Positions 5,509 to 10,360 of a stretch of 10,360 bases of DNA are shown one piece after another (position 1 is the stretch's first letter; every line of letters starts with the position of its first letter). The position numbers were made by a program, and so were the translations under genes. The stretch comes from Acidobacteriaceae bacterium (GTDB lineage Bacteria > Acidobacteriota > Terriglobia > Terriglobales > Acidobacteriaceae), in the NCBI GenBank assembly GCA_030040395.1, contig JASHTU010000282.1:1-10360 (forward strand), written 5' to 3'. A model generated the notes under the pieces. It did not search any database. It had not been told where the DNA came from and saw nothing but the letters and a program-made list of their open reading frames with translations.

Positions 5509-7118
5509 AATCAACCTTTGCCTTGAGCGCCGCGATTGCGAGTTTTGCAGTTGTCCTGCCAGTGGCGGCGGCGACGAACGTCTCGCTCGACCCAAACGCG
5601 ATTGGGAAGCCGCCGATCGATAGCTGGACAACGTTTAACGGCGACTACGACGGACAGCGTTACAGCCCGCTTACGCAGATCACGGCCACGAACGTGAGCC
5701 ACCTGGTTCTGCAATGGCAGTACAAGATCACCAGCGTTGGCGCGCAGCGCGGCGCTTCGACGCCGGACATCAAGTCGACGCCGCTGCTGGTGGACGGAGT
5801 TCTTTACTTCACCATTCCCGACCATGTATGGGCCATCGATGCACGCACCGGAAAAGAGATCTGGCACTTCGACTGGGTGGATCATGGCGGCCACCTGGTG
5901 GGCCAACGCGGCGTGGGAATTTGGAAAAGCACATTGTTCTTCCAGACACCCGACAACTGGCTGATTGCGCTGGACGCGAACACCGGCCAGGAACTCTGGA
6001 AGAAGCACTACGCGGACGAGCGGGAGCAGTATTTCTCCACCTCCGCGCCGTTGATCATCAAAGACCACGTGATTGTGGGCGTGGGCGGCGACGCCATGGA
6101 CATGCCCGGCTTTTTGGACTCGTTTGACCCGGTCACGGGCGCGTTGCAGTGGACATGGTGGTCGACACCGCGCAAGGGAGACCCGGCGCTGAAGACGTGG
6201 CCCGATGCGGCGACGTCGGAGCACGGCGGCGGCATGACGTGGATGCCGGGAAGCTACGATCCCAAGCTTAATCTCATCTACTGGGGCACGGGCAATACGA
6301 ACCCGGTGTTTGCCGGGCAGGGACGGCCAGGCGCCAATCTGTGGACGGAAGCGATTGTTGCGTTGGACGCGGACACCGGGAAAATGAAGTGGTACTTTCA
6401 GCTCTCTCCGCACGACACGCACGACTTCGACGACACCACGGAGCCTATCCTTTTCGACCGGGTTGTGAACGGAAGGGCGCGCAAGCTGGTTTCGCAGGCG
6501 GCGCGCAACGGGTTCTTTGTGACTCTGGATCGCGTCACCGGCAAATACGTGGTGATGAAGCCGTACGTGCCCCTGGACTACTACTCCGGATTGTCGCCGA
6601 GCGGAGAGCCGATTCCGATTCCCGACAAGGATCCTACAGTTGGGGGATCGATCAATATTGTGAATGCAACCAACTGGCAAGCTCCCGCCTACAATCCGAG
6701 GACTGGGCTGTTCTATGTGAACGCCGTGGAAGGCAAGGCGATCTACTACCTTGTCGACGACAGCGCGCATCCTTCGGGATACGGAGGGACGGGCGCAGGT
6801 GTGGGACATTCGCGACGCGTGTTGATGGCGATCGATCCGCTTACCGGCAAGGCGGTGTGGCGGCACGTGTATCCCAGCATGAACGGCGCGCCGAGCACCC
6901 TGGGGCCGAGCTTGTTGACCACCGCGAGCGACCTGCTGATTACTGGCGATGACCAAAAGAATCTCATCATTTTTAGCGCCGGCAAAGGGCAGATTCTTTG
7001 GCATCAGGAAGTGGGTGAGAATGAGTCCAATGGTGAGATCACCTATATGCTGGACGGCAAACAGTGGATTCTGATTGGAGCGGGTGACAGTCTCTACGCT
7101 TTCAGCCTGCCTCAGTAG
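5505..7118 (+). CDS. PQQ-dependent dehydrogenase (quinoprotein, eight-bladed propeller)
   Basis: This periplasmic quinoprotein of the methanol/ethanol dehydrogenase superfamily oxidises an alcohol, aldehyde or sugar-type substrate and passes electrons to cytochrome c. It has 537 residues, shorter than methanol dehydrogenases (about 600) and without a fused heme domain. A signal peptide covers residues 1-23, ending in VAAA. Tryptophan-docking repeats recur along the chain (TGKEIW, TGQELW, TGALQW, TGKMKW, TGKAVW, KGQILW). Active-site features are GGGMTW (W246, under the PQQ ring), HDTHDFD (303-309, with D307 as catalytic base) and ARNG (R334). D309 follows two residues later, as in DYD-type lanthanide enzymes, where calcium enzymes have Ala, Ser or Thr. 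The vicinal Cys pair of methanol dehydrogenase is missing: HLVGQRGVGIWK occupies that place. The gene overlaps the cytochrome by four bases (ATGA). The family is certain; the substrate is unknown and the metal preference is inference. Confidence 0.93.
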   Translation: MKSTFALSAAIASFAVVLPVAAATNVSLDPNAIGKPPIDSWTTFNGDYDGQRYSPLTQITATNVSHLVLQWQYKITSVGAQRGASTPDIKSTPLLVDGVLYFTIPDHVWAIDARTGKEIWHFDWVDHGGHLVGQRGVGIWKSTLFFQTPDNWLIALDANTGQELWKKHYADEREQYFSTSAPLIIKDHVIVGVGGDAMDMPGFLDSFDPVTGALQWTWWSTPRKGDPALKTWPDAATSEHGGGMTWMPGSYDPKLNLIYWGTGNTNPVFAGQGRPGANLWTEAIVALDADTGKMKWYFQLSPHDTHDFDDTTEPILFDRVVNGRARKLVSQAARNGFFVTLDRVTGKYVVMKPYVPLDYYSGLSPSGEPIPIPDKDPTVGGSINIVNATNWQAPAYNPRTGLFYVNAVEGKAIYYLVDDSAHPSGYGGTGAGVGHSRRVLMAIDPLTGKAVWRHVYPSMNGAPSTLGPSLLTTASDLLITGDDQKNLIIFSAGKGQILWHQEVGENESNGEITYMLDGKQWILIGAGDSLYAFSLPQ

Positions 7119-7477
7119 CGCCGGATTGAACTGACACTCCGTGAGCACAGCTCGGCGGACAGGAGTGAAGTTGCGTAACCGGGCCTGCCACCTTGGATTG
7201 AATTGGCAAGGGCTACATTTGAAGGAGACGTGCTCTGGTGTGGAGCTGAGATGATCGCCGGGTCCCCACCGGGTCGACCTTCACTCCGGCAACTTCGACG
7301 GCGCGTTGCAGCGCGCCTCCTACCCGATCGATCTCAAATAAGCTGGGTATGCGCGGCAAGAGATCAGCATTCAAGTACCCCGCATGCTCGCGGCGCTACT
7401 TGATCCCCGCACCATGGAATTCGGCCCTGCCATGAGCTGCACGCGCGCCCAACTTTCCCCTTGACGTCTTCCGTTCG
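7119..7477. other. Intergenic region between the PQQ unit and the GntR-ABC operon
   Basis: This 359-base gap holds no gene I can support. One GC-rich hairpin, GGCGCG-TTGCAG-CGCGCC (7300-7317), lacks a T tract and is not a convincing terminator. The right end carries a possible -35 box TTGACG at 7461-7466 for the regulator gene. No clear terminator follows the dehydrogenase. Confidence 0.6.
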
Positions 7478-7501
7478 ATGCGTCACAGCATCCGTGTGAC
7501 G
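7461..7501 (+). promoter_or_regulatory. Candidate promoter and operator of the GntR-ABC operon
   Basis: TTGACG (7461-7466) resembles a -35 box, but the -10 position (about 7484-7489) is poor. The perfect 6-bp inverted repeat CGTCAC-N9-GTGACG (7481-7501) overlaps the region where transcription would begin and could be the operator bound by the regulator itself. GntR proteins bind such dyads as dimers. The site assignment is inference. Confidence 0.4.
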
Positions 7502-7897
7502 GCACTCCGTTTCCAACTCAAACCCGGCGAACCCATCGTCGATCAGGTGGTCTTCGCCGCCAAAAAGGCCTTTCTCAGCGGCGAGTTCCAGCCCGGTCAA
7601 ACCTTCCCCTCGGTGCGCGCGCTGGCCTCCGCCCTGAAAATTCACCCCAACACCGCGCATAAAGCCATCCAGCACCTCATCCAGGAGCGCTGGCTCGAAG
7701 TCCACCAAGGCGTCGGCACCGTGGTGGCCAAACGCCCCGAGCCCCGTCGCGGGGACAAAAAGCGGCTTCTCCAGGAACAGGTGGAACAGCTCGTCGTCGA
7801 GGCCATGCGCGTGGAGCTTGACCTTCAGGGCCTTCTCGACGCCGTCGAGGATCAGTGGAAAAAGCTCGAAAACCCGCGGGAGGTCGTAGCGCGATGA
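7478..7897 (+). CDS. GntR-family transcriptional regulator, YtrA-like subfamily
   Basis: This small DNA-binding repressor has 139 residues from the ATG at 7478. The N-terminal winged helix-turn-helix is clear: RFQLKPGEPIVDQVVFAAKK, then SGEFQPGQTFPSVRALASAL, then HPNTAHKAIQHLIQE and the wing GVGTVVA. Behind it is only a short helical tail (about 50 residues, probable dimerisation), with no FCD or UTRA effector domain, which defines the YtrA type. The start is uncertain. Neither the ATG at 7478 nor the in-frame GTG at 7496 has a Shine-Dalgarno sequence, and the GTG places the family motif nearer the usual N-terminus. The stop overlaps the next gene's ATG (ATGA), so the regulator is translated with the ABC genes it probably represses. 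Confidence 0.88.
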   Translation: MRHSIRVTALRFQLKPGEPIVDQVVFAAKKAFLSGEFQPGQTFPSVRALASALKIHPNTAHKAIQHLIQERWLEVHQGVGTVVAKRPEPRRGDKKRLLQEQVEQLVVEAMRVELDLQGLLDAVEDQWKKLENPREVVAR

Positions 7898-8784
7898 TCC
7901 GCACAGAAAATCTTTGCAAACGCTTTCGCGTACACGACGCCGTCCGTGGCATCAGCTTCTCTGTGCCCGAGGGCAGCGCCTACGCTCTGATCGGCGCGAA
8001 TGGCGCCGGCAAAACCACCACCCTGAAAATCCTCATGAACATTCTCGAGCCCACCAGCGGCAGCGCAACCGTCCTCGGCATCGACTCGCGCAAAATCTCG
8101 CCCCGTGAGCTCAACCGCATCGGCTACGTCTCTGAAAACCAGCAGATGCCCGAGCGGCTTACCGTGGACGAGTATTTCGCTTATCTCCGGCCCTTCTACG
8201 AGCGCTGGGACCGCCAGCTCGAGTCTTCGCTGCGCGCTCAGTTGCGCTTGCCCGCCACGCGCCGCCTCGGGGAACTCTCCCACGGCATGCGCATGAAGAT
8301 GGCCCTCGCCTGCGCGCTGCCTTTTCGCCCGACCGTGCTCATCCTCGACGAACCCTTCAGCGGCCTCGATCCCCTCGTCCGTGACGAGTTCATGGACGGG
8401 GTCCTCGGCCATGCCGGCGAAACCACGATCCTGATCTCCACGCACGAGCTCGGCGAAATCGAGGGCGTCGCCACCCATGTCGCCTTCCTTGAAGAAGGCA
8501 AGCTGCTGTTCGACGAGCCCATGGACCACCTCCAGGAGAGATTCCGCGCCGTGCGCATTGTGTTTGACCACCCGGCGCGCGCGCCCCAGGAACCGCCGCC
8601 CGACTGGTTTCAGCTTTCCGCCGCCGGCAACACTCTCGAATTCATCGACTCGTGTTTTTCCGGACGGCTTTCTCACGAGCAGTTGAACGCTCGCTTTCAC
8701 GGCATTCGCAGCATTGAGACCCAATCCCTGCCCTTGCGCACCATCTTCACATCGCTCGCCCGCGCGGTCAGAAGCGCAGCGTGA
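7894..8784 (+). CDS. ABC transporter ATP-binding protein, YtrB/CcmA-like
   Basis: This 296-residue cytoplasmic ATPase subunit powers the membrane partner encoded next. It has Walker A GANGAGKT (residues 34-41), a modified signature LSHGMRMK (128-135) where canonical ABC proteins have LSGGQ, Walker B VLILDE (148-153), the D-loop SGLDP and the H-loop His in STHE (H184). The last 90 residues form the variable regulatory tail seen in YtrB-like proteins. The start is the ATG at 7894, with GGGAGGT at 7878-7884 nine bases upstream; an in-frame ATG at 7855 lies inside the regulator gene and would add 13 unneeded residues. The gene overlaps the regulator by four bases, and the permease follows 13 bases after its stop. 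It is probably an exporter-type ATPase; the substrate is unknown. Confidence 0.93.
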   Translation: MIRTENLCKRFRVHDAVRGISFSVPEGSAYALIGANGAGKTTTLKILMNILEPTSGSATVLGIDSRKISPRELNRIGYVSENQQMPERLTVDEYFAYLRPFYERWDRQLESSLRAQLRLPATRRLGELSHGMRMKMALACALPFRPTVLILDEPFSGLDPLVRDEFMDGVLGHAGETTILISTHELGEIEGVATHVAFLEEGKLLFDEPMDHLQERFRAVRIVFDHPARAPQEPPPDWFQLSAAGNTLEFIDSCFSGRLSHEQLNARFHGIRSIETQSLPLRTIFTSLARAVRSAA

Positions 8785-8786
8785 AC

Positions 8787-8791
8787 AGGAG
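8787..8791 (+). promoter_or_regulatory. Ribosome-binding site of the large permease
   Basis: AGGAG lies six bases before the ATG at 8798 and three bases after the ATPase stop codon. It fixes the start of the third gene of the operon. Confidence 0.7.
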
Positions 8792-8797
8792 CTTTCG

Positions 8798-10360
8798 ATG
8801 ATTTGGCACATTTTCAAAAAAGACCTCAAGCTGCTATGGCCCTTTGGCCTCGCCGCGGCCATCATGCAATTCGCCATCGTGGCCGTCCATCTGAAACTCG
8901 GCGTGTTCCAAGAGCAGCCAGTCTTCTCCTCTCTTCTGCTCCTCCTCGAATCCATGATGTACTTCGGCGTCGCCGTCCTCATCGCCACGCTCGTCCATGA
9001 GGACTCCGTCGTCGGCATCCGCCAGGACTGGCTCGTCCGGCCCATCCGCCGCCGCGATCTGCTCGCTGCCAAGTTGCTTTTTTTGCTACTCGCTGTGCAA
9101 TTGCCCATGCTGCTCGCCGGCATCATTGGCGGCCTGGCCAACGGATTCCCCTTTTCGCCATCCTTCTTCGCAGCTCTTTCGCAAAACGTTTATTTCCTCA
9201 TCGGCTTTGCCCTGCCCATCTTCGCGCTCGTCTCGATCACCCGAAGCACTTCCGAAGCTCTCGGAGCTGCATTCGTCATCTTTGTGGCCGACATGTTAGG
9301 CACTGAAGCTCTCATCTTGCCCATGAGCGGCAACCCCTTGGGGCCAACTTCCAATACCGGCCTCACCTGGATTCCGCTGACATGGCGTTTCGTAATCTAC
9401 TTTATCGCAGGTCTGGCCATTCTGGTCCTGCAGTATTTCCGCCGTGCCACGCGTGTCTCCCGGTTCGTTCTCGCTGCCGCCGTCGTCGTCTGCCTGATCA
9501 CTGAACTCGTGCCATGGAATGCCGTATTCGCATGGCAAGAAGCCATCTCCCCGGCGTCTGCCTCGACTAACTCGATTGCGGTCCGCTTCAATCCCGCGCT
9601 CGGTCATTTTCAATCCGCAACGCCAGCCCCTGCTGCTGCAAGTCCGGCAACCTTCGCCCCCGTCAGGCGCCGTGAGATCGAAGAGGATGCCACCCTGTAC
9701 ATCCCGCTCCAGTTCACCGGCATTCCCGACGGCTCTATCCTCAAAATTGATCGCGCTGTCACGCGCCTCAATTCAGCCGAAACGACGCGGGAACAGATCA
9801 TCAGCACGGCGAGCGATCCGGGCGACTTCGAAGTGTCCAACGATGCTCAGGCCACATTAGAACCACGGCCTGTTTACGAAATTCTCCACGTGCGCGGCAA
9901 TTCCTACATGCGGTTCAAAGACACACCTGTTGCACTTCAACTCGGCTACTCGGCAACACTCCTTAGTCTCTCATCAACCCACGCCATCCCTGCCGTCAAT
10001 GGCCACCTCCGTATCGACAGTCTCGGCCATTGCGAAACAAGATTGAACGACAGCCGTACTGCCGTCGAATTCCGCTGCCTGGATATCGGCAATACCAGCC
10101 AGTGCACAACAGTTGTTCTTCAGGTTCCTGCCATCGGCTTGCACAATCCGCCACTTCACGGCTGCCGCGACGACTATGCCCCGTACTTCGGCCGCTACAA
10201 GCCGCCAGACCCCATTATGCACACCGGCTTCAATCTCGACTTCCGCGATCCCGCTGGTCTGGTCCGCTATCCGGTGAATGAATCGATGGTCAGCGGCGCG
10301 CAAGTGCTCATCAGGAACTACGCCGCGGCTGGCCACTTCACGATGCACCTGACCATTCCC
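8798..10360 (+). CDS. ABC-2-like membrane protein with large extracytoplasmic C-terminal domain, 3'-partial
   Basis: An uninterrupted frame of 521 codons runs from the ATG at 8798 to the window edge with no stop. The N-terminal 240 residues hold about seven hydrophobic helices (roughly 12-32, 46-66, 90-114, 131-148, 154-174, 196-214, 222-240). Basic loops (KKDLK; RPIRRRD at 81-87; RRATRVSR at 215-222) place the N-terminus in the cytoplasm and everything after residue 240 outside. The loop between helices 2 and 3 (HEDSVVGIRQDWLVRPIRRR) is where ABC-2 permeases contact their ATPase. The following 280 or more residues are soluble, polar and beta-rich, with four Cys in the visible C-terminal part that could form disulfides. 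I do not recognise this domain. Tight coupling to the ATPase gene makes it the transporter's membrane subunit, but the substrate and the role of the outer domain are unknown. Confidence 0.85.
   Translation, partial: MIWHIFKKDLKLLWPFGLAAAIMQFAIVAVHLKLGVFQEQPVFSSLLLLLESMMYFGVAVLIATLVHEDSVVGIRQDWLVRPIRRRDLLAAKLLFLLLAVQLPMLLAGIIGGLANGFPFSPSFFAALSQNVYFLIGFALPIFALVSITRSTSEALGAAFVIFVADMLGTEALILPMSGNPLGPTSNTGLTWIPLTWRFVIYFIAGLAILVLQYFRRATRVSRFVLAAAVVVCLITELVPWNAVFAWQEAISPASASTNSIAVRFNPALGHFQSATPAPAAASPATFAPVRRREIEEDATLYIPLQFTGIPDGSILKIDRAVTRLNSAETTREQIISTASDPGDFEVSNDAQATLEPRPVYEILHVRGNSYMRFKDTPVALQLGYSATLLSLSSTHAIPAVNGHLRIDSLGHCETRLNDSRTAVEFRCLDIGNTSQCTTVVLQVPAIGLHNPPLHGCRDDYAPYFGRYKPPDPIMHTGFNLDFRDPAGLVRYPVNESMVSGAQVLIRNYAAAGHFTMHLTIP

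Noticed and set aside
4537..5631. Long minus-strand open frame (364 codons) opposite the cytochrome gene
   Set aside because: It is antisense to a gene with two heme motifs and a signal peptide. Its translation is Arg/Gln/His-rich with no recognisable domain, as expected for the mirror of a GC-rich gene.
5511..7148. Minus-strand open frame of 545 codons covering the whole PQQ dehydrogenase
   Set aside because: It is an antisense shadow. The plus strand carries all family motifs, while the minus translation is a low-complexity basic protein.
7300..7317. GC hairpin GGCGCG-TTGCAG-CGCGCC as a terminator for the dehydrogenase
   Set aside because: It has no T tract and lies about 180 bases after the stop codon. 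Six-base GC stems are frequent in DNA of this composition.
7276..7341. Short frame reading VDLHSGNFDGAL, resembling the DLHSGxxGG motif of M20 peptidases
   Set aside because: Only about nine residues fit, the frame stops soon after, and no other part of a peptidase can be found nearby in any frame. Chance is more likely than a gene remnant.
7852..9141. Minus-strand open frame of 429 codons opposite the ABC ATPase and permease start
   Set aside because: It spans parts of three genes on the other strand, which have intact motifs and ribosome-binding sites. Its own product shows no domain.
1..10360. Insertion sequences, CRISPR arrays, prophage or attachment sites
   Set aside because: I saw no transposase, terminal inverted repeats, regularly spaced repeats or integrase. 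The tRNA-Leu 3' end has no second copy in the window that would mark an integrated element.

Overview
The window is GC-rich, densely coded bacterial DNA. Its gene families point to Acidobacteriota (a soil, Terriglobia-like lineage). The clues are the phylum-typical form of PNPase, a short PQQ dehydrogenase paired with a small c-type cytochrome, a YtrA-type GntR regulator heading an ABC operon, and an acidobacterial-style outer-membrane beta-barrel. No marker gene fixes the taxon, so this is inference from family resemblance.

Layout. (1) 1-1789 (+): the 3' part of pnp, running in from outside the window. Its first 136 bases are an in-frame, synonymously diverged second copy of a segment that recurs at 787-922. 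They stand where the end of the first RNase PH domain should be. A hairpin terminator at 1807-1844 ends the gene. (2) 1893-3290 (-): an APC-superfamily amino-acid/polyamine permease converging on pnp. (3) 3442-3525 (-): tRNA-Leu(UAG) with an encoded CCA. (4) 3526-3803: no recognisable gene. (5) 3804-4412 (-): a decayed outer-membrane beta-barrel gene that keeps its ribosome-binding site, signal peptide and C-terminal strands but has two in-frame stops and a probable frameshift. (6) 4413-4668: an AT-rich divergent regulatory region with a TTGACA box followed by a perfect GTATA-TAG-TATAC palindrome. (7) 4669-7118 (+): a two-gene, ATGA-coupled unit of a di-heme cytochrome c and a PQQ dehydrogenase, forming a periplasmic oxidation module (substrate dehydrogenase plus electron acceptor). 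(8) 7119-7477: non-coding apart from a hairpin and regulatory sequence. (9) 7478-10360 (+): an operon of a GntR/YtrA-like repressor, an ABC ATPase (ATGA-coupled) and a large membrane protein with seven predicted TM helices and a long extracytoplasmic C-terminal domain. This last gene stays open at the window edge.

How the genes work together. The cytochrome and dehydrogenase almost certainly form one redox chain. The dehydrogenase has an Asp-Phe-Asp active-site motif like that of lanthanide-type enzymes. The GntR-ATPase-permease trio resembles YtrA-regulated ABC systems that respond to envelope stress or antibiotics, but the permease's soluble domain is not one I recognise and is the best candidate for undescribed biology. 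The most striking structural signal is the mosaic 5' end of pnp, which I suspect is an assembly chimera but could be a real recombinant.
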